From the NCBI GenBank assembly GCA_018054125.1, contig JAGPKD010000007.1:1-33532 (forward strand): a DNA stretch of 33,532 nt, written 5' to 3'. Source of the stretch: Candidatus Oleihabitans oleiphilus. GTDB lineage: Bacteria > Atribacterota > Phoenicimicrobiia > Phoenicimicrobiales > Stramentimicrobiaceae. The notes below the pieces were generated by a model. That model was not told the DNA's origin and ran no database searches. It was given only the letters and a program-made list of their open reading frames with translations. Position numbers and translations under genes: made by a program. Shown one piece after another: positions 9,061 to 17,971 of the stretch; positions within the stretch are counted from its first letter, which is position 1; each line of letters opens with the position of its first letter.

Positions 9061-11043
9061 TTATTTTGTACTGTCTTCTACTTTAATATATTTAGTTTTG
9101 AGAGCAAAAGGTTTAAAAGGAATACCCCCAGCCTGGTAAAACTTGGGGAAAAATTCAACATATTGTAATCTAGCATCATGAATAAAAGCACTTAATCCGC
9201 TAATTAATAGATTAAAAGTATGTCCAATTATTAATATAATCAAAGCAAGTAAAAAACCAATATAAGGAATATTAACCATAGTAGAAAGCATATTAAACAT
9301 TTGAGCAATAATGCCAGTGGCTAATCCTAAAGCAAATAATCTGGAATAAGAAAGGACATCACTGAAATACCCTATAAGATCATATAAAGCTACAACGCCA
9401 CTGCCAATCCTTAAGATAATATTTTTTTTAGTTCTTCCCTGGGTGGAAACAACAGTTATAATACCAATTAATATAATTATCCAGGATATCCTTCCTAAAA
9501 TCGGCGGCTGTAATAATAACAAAATTATACCGGTTAACAAAAATAGCCAGGATACTTGATCCATCAAGCCATCGTATAATTTACCTTTTCTTACATTATC
9601 AATGAATTTTAATATTATTCCAGTATATATCTGTATTACTCCCAGAGCAAGGCTTAACATTAATAAGGGGAGCGGATTATTAGCTGGATCAAATAAAGCA
9701 AGTTTTTGCATTAAAAAATTTCTTAAACTGCTAAACATAGGTGGTAAATAATTTAAAATGTCACCAAACCAACTGCCCATAATTAGGCCACCAAAAATTC
9801 CGGAAATACCACAATAATAAAGCAATTTTAAGAATTTTTTGGTATTTCCTTCTAATTTTAATTTCTTTATAGCAAGATAAGTTAAAATTGCGATACTGGC
9901 ACCATATCCTACATCAGAAAGACATAATCCAAAAAATATAAAATAAAAAATAGAAAGAATTGGAGTTGGGTCAATTTCATAGTAATTGGGCAAACTATAA
10001 AGTTCGGTAATAGTTTCAAAGGGACGTATCAACTCATGATTGTCTAAGGCAACAGGAACTTCATCGCCTTCCTGTGGGTCGGAAAAATCAATTTCATAGG
10101 TAGTAAAACGTTTTTTAATTCTATTTTGTAGTGCTGGAATATGCTTTTTTTGTATCCATCCTTTGATTACAATAGCCCTTTCACTCTTCTTGAGATATTT
10201 TTTGGTATCTTCTTTTTCTTGATTAATCAACAGAAAATCATATACGGGATAAATCAGTTGATTATTTCTATGTAATTTTATAATAGCTTGCTCAATTTCT
10301 TTTTGTCGTTTATTAATTGATAGTAATTGCTCTGAAATAGTTTCCAGTATTTGCTTGGGGGTTCCTGTAAAGGGATAGCTATATCTATATATTTCAAAAT
10401 TGTATTTTTGTAGAAAGTTACTAATTACAGCATCCTTTTCCTTTAAAGTTATAATGACAATGTATAATTTATCTTTTTCTTCTTTGATTATTTGAATTAG
10501 GTTAGTTTTGGTTTCTCTTTCGATATCTTGAACCAAATTATTAAAGTTATTTTTTTTAAGTGAACCTAAGATATATTTAACATATTTTGTTTTATCTATT
10601 TCACTAAAATCAAGGTCCAAATCTTCCCATTGCTGAATTTCTTTTTTGGCTGTATTTAATTTGTTTTCTTCTAATTTAAGATGACTAAGTTCATTATCTA
10701 AGGTAGTACATTGTTGAAATAAGCTTTCATAATCAAATTGCTGAGCTATTTCGACCAACTTATCATAGTTTATTGTTTCTTTTGAGGATATTAAAGACTG
10801 TAACCCCTTTTTTCGCTCATTTCCATAATTTGATAGTAACTCTATACAAAATTTAACTTTATTTAATTTAGCAGAAGTTTTGTTTTCACTACCCTCTTCG
10901 ACACCATTCCAGTCATGAAAATCAGATGATTTCTCAATGCTGGTAATTTGTAAACAACCTAACCTTTGTAATTCATCTAATAAAGATTCTTTTATTGATA
11001 AATGGGCAAAAATATGAAACTTATTTACTTTTGATACTGCCAT
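9061..11043 (-). CDS. atpI: V/A-type ATP synthase subunit I (a-type stator membrane subunit)
   Basis: A 660-residue stator subunit. The N-terminal ~340 residues are soluble and helical, folding back along the membrane face to hold the peripheral stalks. The C-terminal half has seven or eight membrane helices carrying the ion half-channels. FFGLCLSDVGYG (about residues 370-381) and LSYSRLFALGLATGIIAQMFN (about 565-585, with the essential arginine) are diagnostic. It starts with ATG two bases after the H gene stop, as the second gene of the operon. Confidence 0.96.
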   Translation of the reverse strand: MAVSKVNKFHIFAHLSIKESLLDELQRLGCLQITSIEKSSDFHDWNGVEEGSENKTSAKLNKVKFCIELLSNYGNERKKGLQSLISSKETINYDKLVEIAQQFDYESLFQQCTTLDNELSHLKLEENKLNTAKKEIQQWEDLDLDFSEIDKTKYVKYILGSLKKNNFNNLVQDIERETKTNLIQIIKEEKDKLYIVIITLKEKDAVISNFLQKYNFEIYRYSYPFTGTPKQILETISEQLLSINKRQKEIEQAIIKLHRNNQLIYPVYDFLLINQEKEDTKKYLKKSERAIVIKGWIQKKHIPALQNRIKKRFTTYEIDFSDPQEGDEVPVALDNHELIRPFETITELYSLPNYYEIDPTPILSIFYFIFFGLCLSDVGYGASIAILTYLAIKKLKLEGNTKKFLKLLYYCGISGIFGGLIMGSWFGDILNYLPPMFSSLRNFLMQKLALFDPANNPLPLLMLSLALGVIQIYTGIILKFIDNVRKGKLYDGLMDQVSWLFLLTGIILLLLQPPILGRISWIIILIGIITVVSTQGRTKKNIILRIGSGVVALYDLIGYFSDVLSYSRLFALGLATGIIAQMFNMLSTMVNIPYIGFLLALIILIIGHTFNLLISGLSAFIHDARLQYVEFFPKFYQAGGIPFKPFALKTKYIKVEDSTK

Positions 11044-11045
11044 TT

Positions 11046-11357
11046 TTATTTCACCAGTTGATTTAATATCATTTCTACTGCCTGGTCAAATTTATCTTTT
11101 ATATCTTTTCTTATTTTTTCTTTTTCTATTTTAGTATGTTCATATATTTCTTCGGCTTTCTTATGAGCATCATTCACTCTTTTTTCAATCATGTCCTGAC
11201 CCTTTTTATTCCATTCAGAAAGCATTTTTTCTCTCAATTTTTCTTGTTTATTTTTTTCTTCCTGAATAATATGTTGGGCTTCTTTTTTGGCATTTTCAAT
11301 TATTTTATCAGCTTCATTTTCAGTTTCTTTTAGCTCTTCAACTATTTTTTTTAACAT
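11046..11357 (-). CDS. atpH: V/A-type ATP synthase subunit H/G (peripheral stalk coiled coil)
   Basis: A 103-residue protein that is almost entirely charged coiled coil, with runs such as NEADKIIENAKKEAQHIIQE and KKAEEIYEHTKIEKEKIRKD. Its size, composition and first position, just before subunit I, fit the H/G subunit that pairs with E in the stator stalk. No enzymatic motif is present. It starts with ATG at 11357. A strong promoter lies about 80 bases upstream, so this is the first gene of the ATPase transcript. Sequence alone would not separate it from any coiled coil; the operon position decides the call. Confidence 0.88.
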   Translation of the reverse strand: MLKKIVEELKETENEADKIIENAKKEAQHIIQEEKNKQEKLREKMLSEWNKKGQDMIEKRVNDAHKKAEEIYEHTKIEKEKIRKDIKDKFDQAVEMILNQLVK

Positions 11358-11439
11358 GATTATCTACTCCCAAAAAGTGATTTGATCAGGCATCATTATA
11401 AGTTGTCGTAAAACTTTGTTTAAATTTAGTATAGTTAGA

Positions 11440-11468
11440 AATTTATCACAAATTGTTTTTTAAGTCAA
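11440..11468 (-). promoter_or_regulatory. Sigma-70-type promoter for the V/A-ATPase operon
   Basis: On the minus strand -35 TTGACT (11468-11463) and -10 TAAATT (11445-11440) are separated by exactly 17 bases. A TG dinucleotide one base before the -10 makes it an extended -10. The predicted start of transcription near 11433 leaves a leader of about 75 bases before the first ATG. Confidence 0.7.
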
Positions 11469-11516
11469 ATTATACTAATGGGATATAACTTTGAAGAGAG
11501 GAATTATACTACTTTT

Positions 11517-11559
11517 ATGGGATCGATATTTTTTGAATTTCGATACTATAAAATCCCAT
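11517..11559. repeat. Imperfect inverted repeat between the glycosyltransferase gene and the ATPase promoter
   Basis: ATGGGA (11517-11522) pairs with TCCCAT (11554-11559), and inside it ATCGA (11522-11526) pairs with TCGAT (11540-11544), leaving an unpaired stretch on one side. It starts 3 bases past the glycosyltransferase stop codon and could end the ispG-side transcript. There is no T-run on the minus strand; five T residues follow on the plus strand only. Confidence 0.4.
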
Positions 11560-11561
11560 TT

Positions 11562-12188
11562 TTAAGGTTTTAGTTGGTTAATAATATCAAGATACATCTG
11601 TAATCTTTTTTTAGTACCTTCCACAATACCGTATTTTTCTTCTTTTATTCGTTGAGTAAGATTATAAAGTTTAACTTTAGCAACTCTATAGTTATATTTC
11701 TTAACATTTTTGGTAATTGCCATCTCCAAACCATACTTTAGGAGATCTAGGTCGGGTATAGTTTCAATTATTTCCCTTTTCATTGCTCTTTGTCCTGAAA
11801 GATAGGGCGTTATAAATTGGGGCAAATCCGTTAATAATCTTCCTTTGCTGAAAAGACCAATAGTCATATCTGCTGAATCGTCTATAATGGGATCAACCAA
11901 AGAATAGATATGTTCCGTCTTTAAACCAATTAAATCAGCATCTAAAAATAATAGTATTTCGGAATTAGTTTTATCAAATCCCCGTTTTATAGCCCCACCC
12001 TTACCAATGTTTTTTCCTATCTCGTAAACCTGGACATCTAAAGAATGAGCAATTTCCACCGTGCGATCAGTAGAGCCATCACTTACCACCATAATAGAAA
12101 TAATCTCAGGAACTTTTTTTACAGTTTTTATAACCTCGGCAATAGTAGCCTGTTCATTATAGGCCGGTATGATAACAGAAATTTTCAT
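11562..12188 (-). CDS. Family 2 glycosyltransferase
   Basis: A 208-residue GT-A fold enzyme. The N-terminus ISVIIPAYNEQATIAEVI binds the nucleotide sugar, VVSDGSTDRT contributes nucleotide contacts, NIGKGGAIKRGFD is a substrate-loop motif seen in polyprenyl-phosphate and glucosyl-3-phosphoglycerate types, and LDADL is the metal-binding DxD. No membrane segment is seen, so it is probably cytosolic or peripheral. The C-terminal helix ends near residue 208, shorter than membrane-anchored relatives. The ATG overlaps the ispG stop (ATGA), so it is translated with the isoprenoid genes; a polyprenyl-linked acceptor is a reasonable guess but unproved. Confidence 0.85.
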   Translation of the reverse strand: MKISVIIPAYNEQATIAEVIKTVKKVPEIISIMVVSDGSTDRTVEIAHSLDVQVYEIGKNIGKGGAIKRGFDKTNSEILLFLDADLIGLKTEHIYSLVDPIIDDSADMTIGLFSKGRLLTDLPQFITPYLSGQRAMKREIIETIPDLDLLKYGLEMAITKNVKKYNYRVAKVKLYNLTQRIKEEKYGIVEGTKKRLQMYLDIINQLKP

Positions 12189-13285
12189 TTTTTATTCCTT
12201 ATTAAACTTTCTTCTTTTGCCATTGACCTTATTTCTCTGATTAAAACTTCTACTGCTTCTTTAGCATTATATCGTCCTATTAATTCACCTTTCTTGAATA
12301 ACATAGCTTCTTTTTTATTAAAGGCGATACCAGCATCAGCAGTTTTTGCTTCCCCAGGTCCATTGACTATACAACCCATAATAGCCACAGTAAAAGGAGA
12401 TTGTATATCTTGTAAATTAGATTCTACTTTTTTAGCAATGTGGTATAGATTAACTTGACATCTGCCACAAGTTGGGCAGGTTATCATATTAATACCTATT
12501 TTTTTTATTCCTAATGAACGCAAGATATCATGCCCCACCAGGACTTCTTTTACCGGATCACCAGTTAAAGATACTCTGAGGGTATCACCGATACCTTCAT
12601 ATAGTAATATGCTAATTCCGGCAACTGATTTAACAATTCCTCTTTGACCAAAACCTGCTTCGGTAATACCAATATGAAGAGGATAATCACATTTTTGAGC
12701 AATTATTTCATTAGCTTTTATTGTATCAACAACCTTGCTTGATTTGATAGAAATAACAATATTTTGATATTCTATTTTTTTTAAAAATGAAATTAAGCGT
12801 TCAGTTTCTTCTACCATAGCTTTGAAATTTGGTTCCTTATTTTTTTCTATAATACTTTTATCAAGTGAACCGGAATTAATTCCAAAACGAATCATGATAT
12901 TTTTCTTTTGTGCCTCTTCAATTACCTGGTTAACCTGGGATTCTTTTTTTATATTACCAGGATTAAGCCTAATGCCATCAACATTGTATTTAATGGCTTC
13001 TAAGGCTATAAGATAATTGAAATGGACATCAGCCATTATAGGTATTTTGGTATTACTCTTAATTTTTGGTATTAGCTGACAAGAAGAAATGTCCGGAAAG
13101 GCAATACGTACTAAGTCACATCCAGCTGCTTCTAATTGCTTAATCTGTTTTATAGTAGCATCAATATCTCTAACATCACAATTGGTCATTGATTGAACAG
13201 AGATAGGATGATTACCACCTATTAGGAGTTTACCTATCTTGGCAATTCTACTTTTTCTTCTCTTAGTGAAATCAAAATTTTTCAT
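12185..13285 (-). CDS. ispG: 4-hydroxy-3-methylbut-2-en-1-yl diphosphate synthase (flavodoxin/ferredoxin)
   Basis: This [4Fe-4S] enzyme converts methylerythritol cyclodiphosphate to HMBPP, the penultimate step of the MEP isoprenoid pathway. The 366-residue protein has cluster ligands C270 and C273 (ITCPTCGRC), C305 (MGCIVNGPGE) and E312, as known for the bacterial enzyme. The N-terminal TIM-barrel contains the family motifs SMTN, DLVRIAFPD and RLNPGN. It has the bacterial short form, without the plant-type insert. It stands 41 bases after rseP, in the same cluster as dxr. Confidence 0.98.
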   Translation of the reverse strand: MKNFDFTKRRKSRIAKIGKLLIGGNHPISVQSMTNCDVRDIDATIKQIKQLEAAGCDLVRIAFPDISSCQLIPKIKSNTKIPIMADVHFNYLIALEAIKYNVDGIRLNPGNIKKESQVNQVIEEAQKKNIMIRFGINSGSLDKSIIEKNKEPNFKAMVEETERLISFLKKIEYQNIVISIKSSKVVDTIKANEIIAQKCDYPLHIGITEAGFGQRGIVKSVAGISILLYEGIGDTLRVSLTGDPVKEVLVGHDILRSLGIKKIGINMITCPTCGRCQVNLYHIAKKVESNLQDIQSPFTVAIMGCIVNGPGEAKTADAGIAFNKKEAMLFKKGELIGRYNAKEAVEVLIREIRSMAKEESLIRNKK

Positions 13286-13326
13286 ACTTTTACTATATAA
13301 ATATATAAAAGGAAAGATACTTTACA

Positions 13327-14373
13327 TTATTTTACGAAAATTCTTAAGATATCTTGATAAGTTGCAACTATAAATATCATAATAATTAATGCTAAGCCGA
13401 TAATATAGATAAAGTTAATATGTTCTGGTTTAAGCGGTTTACCTCTTATCTTTTCGATAATTAATAACAGGATCTGGCCACCATCTAGTATCGGAATCGG
13501 AAAAAGATTTATAATTCCTAAAGAAAAATTAATTATGGTAGCGAAAAATAAAAGGTTCAAAAAACCACTTTTTGCGGCTTCCCCTGCCATTTGAGCAATA
13601 CCTAATGGACCAGCTAATTCAACGGGCATTTTACCAGTAAACATTTCTAAAAATCCTATGCCAATTAGACGTAATATTTCACCAGTGGTAATAATGGATT
13701 TTTTAATTGACTGAAAAATAGTTATTTTTTCAGTTTTAAGCTCAAGGGTAATACCTATCATAGCCCTATCATATTCGATATTATATTCTGGCATAAGTGT
13801 TATTTCAATTATATTGTTATCTCGCAAAATTCTTAAAGATACAGTAGTATCACGATTGCTATCAATAATTTTGGAGATCTCCTCAGCATTATCTATTTCG
13901 ATAGAATTAATAGCAATAATTTTATCTCCTTTTTTAAGACCTGCTTCTGCGGCTGGAGTCCCTGCAGCAACATCAGCAATAGTATTGGTCACCTCAGCTG
14001 TACCAGAAAAGTAAAATATAATCACCAGCAAGAAGATAGCTAAAATAATGTTCATTAGAGGACCATTAACAATGATTGAAATTCTCAGTAAAATTGGTTT
14101 TTTATCAAATCTTTGCTTTTCAGGAACTTCTTCATCTTCTTTATTTCTTTCAGTTGCTGGCCCTTCCCCAGCCATCTTGACATATCCACCTAAAGGAAAT
14201 AAAGAAAGGGCATATTCTGTTCCTCTCCACGATACTCTGGCAATTTTAGGACCAAAACCTAAAGAGAATTGGAAAACTTTTACACCTGACACTTTGGCAA
14301 TGATAAAATGGCCAAATTCATGGAAAAAAATAGCTAAACCTAAAACAAATATAAAGGCAACAAAAGTAACCAA
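13327..14373 (-). CDS. rseP: Site-2 intramembrane zinc metalloprotease
   Basis: A 348-residue membrane protease that cuts transmembrane segments, for instance anti-sigma factors. Zinc site HEFGH is at 18-22 in the first helix, a PDZ domain lies at about 115-190 (AAGTPAAEAGLKKGDKIIAINS), and the third zinc ligand is in NLFPIPILDGGQ near 295. One PDZ domain is present, as in Gram-positive and Thermotoga-like forms, against two in E. coli. It starts with TTG at 14373, one base after the dxr stop, behind AAGGAGA that lies inside the dxr end. No earlier ATG fits the family. Confidence 0.96.
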   Translation of the reverse strand: MVTFVAFIFVLGLAIFFHEFGHFIIAKVSGVKVFQFSLGFGPKIARVSWRGTEYALSLFPLGGYVKMAGEGPATERNKEDEEVPEKQRFDKKPILLRISIIVNGPLMNIILAIFLLVIIFYFSGTAEVTNTIADVAAGTPAAEAGLKKGDKIIAINSIEIDNAEEISKIIDSNRDTTVSLRILRDNNIIEITLMPEYNIEYDRAMIGITLELKTEKITIFQSIKKSIITTGEILRLIGIGFLEMFTGKMPVELAGPLGIAQMAGEAAKSGFLNLLFFATIINFSLGIINLFPIPILDGGQILLLIIEKIRGKPLKPEHINFIYIIGLALIIMIFIVATYQDILRIFVK

Positions 14374-14374
14374 T

Positions 14375-15538
14375 TTATGTATTCTCCTTACAAATTTCTG
14401 CTGTTAGTTTTCTAGTTTCCCGGTCATAATAAATAATATCACTAATATTTGGATTTAATTTGTTTTGATGTTTACTCATAACTGTTGCTACTATTTTAAC
14501 AATATCTTTAAATTTTATTTCTTGTTTTAAAAATGCATTAACTGCTATTTCATTTGCTGCATTTAGTACCACAGGTAAAGTCCCACCTTGTCGTAATGCT
14601 TCATAACAGAGTTCAATACTAGGAAATCTTTTTGAATCAAGCTTTTTAAAAGTCAGCTGTCCAATTTTAGCCAGATTAATTCTTGGTAAACTATTTTTTG
14701 TTCTTACTGGATAGTGTAAAGCATAATGAATGGGAATTCTCATATCATGATCGCTTAATTGAGCAATCATACTACCATCATCATATTGCACCAGCGCATG
14801 AACATAGCTTTGGGGATGTATTAAAATTTCAATTTTATTGATAGGAAGGCTAAAGAACCAATATGCTTCAATAACTTCTAAACCTTTATTCATTAGAGTT
14901 GCTGAATCAACAGATACTTTTTTACCCATCTGCCAATTAGGATGATTCAAGGCTTCTTCAACGGAAATGTTTTCTAAAGCAGTTTCTTTTAAATTATAAA
15001 AAGGGCCACCAGAGGCAGTAATAATTATTTTTTCAATATTTTCATAATATGGTGGCTGAATACATTGAAAAAGACCACTATGTTCACTATCAATTGGGAT
15101 TATTCTTATCTCATTTTCCTTTGCCTTTTCCATTATTATTTCACCAGCAGAGACCATTATCTCTTTATTAGCCAAAGAGATTTGTTTTTTAGCACAAATA
15201 GCTTCCATAGTAGGCTTAAGGGCTGCTATACCGGTAATTGCTACTACTAACTGATCGATTTCTGGTAAAGTAGATATTTTGGTAAGCCCAAATTCGCCAT
15301 ATAAAATACGACAACTTGCTTTATCTGGTAATCTATTTATTAACTCTTTTGCTGATTTATCATCTTTAACTACTGCGTATTTTGGTTTAAAAGTAATAAT
15401 TTGTTCTTTTAATAATTCAATATTTTTCCAGGCAGATAAAGCAATAATTTCAAAGTTTTCAGGCTCACTTTGAATTACTTGCAAGGTTTGGGTCCCTATG
15501 GAACCTGTTGAACCTAAAATTGTTAACCGTTTTTTCAT
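14375..15538 (-). CDS. dxr: 1-deoxy-D-xylulose 5-phosphate reductoisomerase
   Basis: It catalyses the first committed step of the MEP pathway, using NADPH and a divalent metal. The NADPH loop GSTGSIGTQT is at 9-18, metal ligands D150 and E152 lie in PIDSEHSGLF, and SVDSATLMNKGLEVIEA carries the third ligand. The 387-residue length is normal and the C-terminal helical domain is complete. It is 24 bases after cdsA, followed by rseP with 1 base between. With ispG it makes this segment partly an isoprenoid operon feeding uppS. Confidence 0.98.
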   Translation of the reverse strand: MKKRLTILGSTGSIGTQTLQVIQSEPENFEIIALSAWKNIELLKEQIITFKPKYAVVKDDKSAKELINRLPDKASCRILYGEFGLTKISTLPEIDQLVVAITGIAALKPTMEAICAKKQISLANKEIMVSAGEIIMEKAKENEIRIIPIDSEHSGLFQCIQPPYYENIEKIIITASGGPFYNLKETALENISVEEALNHPNWQMGKKVSVDSATLMNKGLEVIEAYWFFSLPINKIEILIHPQSYVHALVQYDDGSMIAQLSDHDMRIPIHYALHYPVRTKNSLPRINLAKIGQLTFKKLDSKRFPSIELCYEALRQGGTLPVVLNAANEIAVNAFLKQEIKFKDIVKIVATVMSKHQNKLNPNISDIIYYDRETRKLTAEICKENT

Positions 15539-15562
15539 AATAATTAGGATTTTTCCCTAAAT

Positions 15563-16387
15563 TTATAATTTATTGATAAGAAAAAAAGAAAAATAATAGT
15601 ATAGAATGGGGACCGAGAATAAAACACTATCCATACAGTCCAAAATCCCCCCATGTCCTGGTAATAGATGGCCAGAATCTTTTACGCCAAAATTTCTTTT
15701 TATCATGGATTCAAATAAATCTCCCAGTTGACCAAATAGAGCAGCCATGATTCCAATAATTACTAATAGAGATGGTTTTATGGGAAGAATTAAATAGAAT
15801 GCCAAGCCACAAAGTCCCCCACCCAAAATACCGCTTAAGGATCCTGCTAATGTTTTATTAGGACTTAGGTAGGGGAAAGGATGCCTTTTCCCAAATTTGG
15901 TACCAATAAGATAGGCCACAACATCACTCAGCCAGGTGGTAAACAGGGTAAAAATAAGTAATATTTTACCATTTGGTAATTCTCTCATTTCTATTAAAAA
16001 AGATAATAAATGTCCTAAGTAAATAGCTATAAATATTGTTAAGGTAATGTTTAAAAGATTATTATATTTTTGAGGTTTTAGTAAGAAGTTTTCCATAATA
16101 ATTAAAAAAAATAGCAAGGTAAATACTAATCTGGAATCAAATAAAATTGATTCAGACAGAGTTTTTTGAAATAAAAAGAACATGGTAGCAAAAAATCCAG
16201 ATATTAAAGCTGGCTGATAATCTTTCTTTTTAAAAATCTGCCATAACTCTAAAGCAGCTAATAGAGCAATTATACTCAAACTTATATAAAATATAATTCC
16301 ACCTAAATGAATAATCAATAAAATAATAGGAATCCCGATCACAATAGTTAGTGTTCGTAGGCCTATTTTTTCAAACTTTTCCCCCAA
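15563..16387 (-). CDS. cdsA: Phosphatidate cytidylyltransferase (CDP-diacylglycerol synthase)
   Basis: It makes CDP-diacylglycerol from phosphatidic acid and CTP in the membrane. The protein has about eight hydrophobic helices and the C-terminal family signature around FGVKDSGHLLPGHGGILDCMDS, with its metal-binding Asp residues. The start is TTG at 16387, inside the last 17 bases of uppS, with GGTGAG upstream. No ATG or GTG exists near the expected N-terminus. The 274-residue length is normal. Confidence 0.95.
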   Translation of the reverse strand: MGEKFEKIGLRTLTIVIGIPIILLIIHLGGIIFYISLSIIALLAALELWQIFKKKDYQPALISGFFATMFFLFQKTLSESILFDSRLVFTLLFFLIIMENFLLKPQKYNNLLNITLTIFIAIYLGHLLSFLIEMRELPNGKILLIFTLFTTWLSDVVAYLIGTKFGKRHPFPYLSPNKTLAGSLSGILGGGLCGLAFYLILPIKPSLLVIIGIMAALFGQLGDLFESMIKRNFGVKDSGHLLPGHGGILDCMDSVLFSVPILYYYFSFFLINKL

Positions 16388-17114
16388 ATTTTCTCACCCT
16401 TTTTTCATAGTCACTTAAGGCTTTCCATAGTTTTTCTTTAGAAAAATCTGGCCAAAAAGTCTTAGTAAACCAAAGTTCGGTATAGGCAATTTGCCATAAA
16501 AGAAAATTGCTAATTCTTAAGTCCCCTCCAGTTCTTATTAATAAATCAGGGTCAGGTAGTTCTGCCGTAAATAAATGTTTATTAATAAGATCCTGAGTTA
16601 TCTGTGATGGTTCAATTACCCTCTGTAAGATATGTTCAGAAATTGATCGTAAAGCTTGACATAATTCTGCTCTGCCTCCATAGTTTATGGCTATATTCAA
16701 CAAAAGTTTTTTATTATCTTTGGTGGCTTCTTCTATATTATCCATCGCCAGTCTAAGAGAAGTTGGTAAATCATCTCTATTTCCTATAAATTTAATTTTA
16801 ATATGATGTTCAAGCAAGTTCATTCTTTCTTGTTCAATAGTCTCCTGGAATAGATTCATAAGTAAATCGATTTCTTTTTTGGGTCTATTCCAGTTTTCTG
16901 TAGAAAAGGCATATAATGTTAATATATTTATCCCAATTTTAATTGACTCAGCAATTACCATTCTTACTGTTTTTACCCCAGCTTTATGGCCGGCAAAACG
17001 AGGTAGATTATGTTTCCTAGCCCACCTTCCATTACCATCCATTATAATGGATAAATGATTGGGAATTTTATTAATATTTAGTTTATTTTTTCTATTTTTA
17101 GCATTATTATTCAT
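16371..17114 (-). CDS. uppS: Isoprenyl transferase (undecaprenyl diphosphate synthase)
   Basis: It condenses isopentenyl diphosphate units onto farnesyl diphosphate to make the C55 lipid carrier of wall synthesis. The cis-prenyltransferase motif IIMDGNGRWARKHNLPRFAGHKAG is near residues 23-46, with the catalytic Asp in MDGN. ALYAFSTENWNRP-type sequence (LYAFSTENW) and PDPDLLIRTGGDLRISNFLLWQ with the C-terminal ELWFT complete the family set. 247 residues is normal. The ATG at 17114 has little ribosome-binding sequence. A 298-base gap separates it from frr. Confidence 0.97.
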   Translation of the reverse strand: MNNNAKNRKNKLNINKIPNHLSIIMDGNGRWARKHNLPRFAGHKAGVKTVRMVIAESIKIGINILTLYAFSTENWNRPKKEIDLLMNLFQETIEQERMNLLEHHIKIKFIGNRDDLPTSLRLAMDNIEEATKDNKKLLLNIAINYGGRAELCQALRSISEHILQRVIEPSQITQDLINKHLFTAELPDPDLLIRTGGDLRISNFLLWQIAYTELWFTKTFWPDFSKEKLWKALSDYEKRVRKFGGKV

Positions 17115-17412
17115 GGATATAATAAATATCTTTTATGATTTAGCTTGCTATTTTAATAAGTATCAAATTTGGCTTTAAATTCCATTACTATAAAAAATCC
17201 CCCTTTTTCTTATGGAAATTTATTTTGTAAATATTTCCTTAACAAATATATTAGATAGGGGGAAATAATTTTTAACGATATTTAATAATAATAATAATTA
17301 TATTTTTGATAATATTACGGTTATTTTATTATAAGATAACTTTATTTTAAAAATTAGATGACTAATAATTAATTAGATATTGAATTATTCAAAATGACCG
17401 ATAAATTTATAA
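17115..17412. other. Non-coding gap between frr and uppS
   Basis: 298 bases without a gene. It contains the terminator-like structure at 17192-17263 and a run of AAT triplets near 17284-17300. A weak promoter-like pair (TTGATA, 18 bases, TAAATC) lies between the terminator and uppS on the minus strand. I see no recognisable riboswitch or RNA gene. Confidence 0.6.
17192..17263 (-). terminator. Possible terminator in the frr-uppS gap
   Basis: On the minus strand TCCCCC (17263-17258) pairs with GGGGGA (17203-17198), directly followed by six T residues (17197-17192). Between them GGAAAT and ATTTCC can form an inner stem. A GC-rich 6-bp stem plus T-run is terminator-like, but the 54-base interior is long for an intrinsic terminator. 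It may attenuate rather than stop the frr to uppS transcript. Confidence 0.45.
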
Positions 17413-17970
17413 TCAAACTTTCATTATTTCCGCTTCTTTTACCTGGCAAATCTCATCAAGTTCTTTAATATAAGAATCGGTTAAATCCTGGACTTTTTTG
17501 AAAACTTCCTTACTCTCATCTTCAGAAATATCTCCATCTTTTTCCAGTTTCTTAATATGTTCATTTATTTCTCTTCTCACATTTCTGATAGCTACCTTAC
17601 CTGATTCAATCTCTTTTTTTACTATTTTAACCATTTCCTTTCTTCGCTCTTCAGATAAAGGAGGAATTACCAATCTTATAACAGTTCCATCACTATTTGG
17701 TGTTAATCCTATATCAGCTTTCCAGATTGCTTTTTCTATTGCACTTACATAATTCTTATCCCAGGGTTGGATAATAATTAAATCAGATTCCGGAACCGAT
17801 ATATTAGCAATTTCTTTTAAAGGAGTTAAAACACCATAATATTCTACTTTAATTTTTTCTACTAATGCAGTTGAAGCCCTTCCTGTTCTAATTTGGGATA
17901 GTTCGTCTTTAGTTATTTGAATAGCTTTCTTCATTTTGTAATCAGTTTCTTTTATTAGGTCAGGTAACAT
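17413..17970 (-). CDS. frr: Ribosome recycling factor
   Basis: A 185-residue, tRNA-shaped protein that, with EF-G, splits post-termination ribosomes. The family motifs are clear: TGRAST (TGRASTALVEKIKVEYYG) near residue 31, and LTPNSDGTVIRLVIPPLSEERRKEMVK near the middle. The C-terminal three-helix bundle is intact. It starts with ATG behind AAAGGAGGATT, an excellent site, one base after the end of pyrH. Confidence 0.98.
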   Translation of the reverse strand: MLPDLIKETDYKMKKAIQITKDELSQIRTGRASTALVEKIKVEYYGVLTPLKEIANISVPESDLIIIQPWDKNYVSAIEKAIWKADIGLTPNSDGTVIRLVIPPLSEERRKEMVKIVKKEIESGKVAIRNVRREINEHIKKLEKDGDISEDESKEVFKKVQDLTDSYIKELDEICQVKEAEIMKV

Positions 17971-17971
17971 T

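Noticed and set aside
11136-11333. Plus-strand hydrophobic frame rich in Phe opposite atpH
   Set aside because: It is the complement of lysine- and glutamate-rich coiled-coil codons and is not a membrane protein gene.
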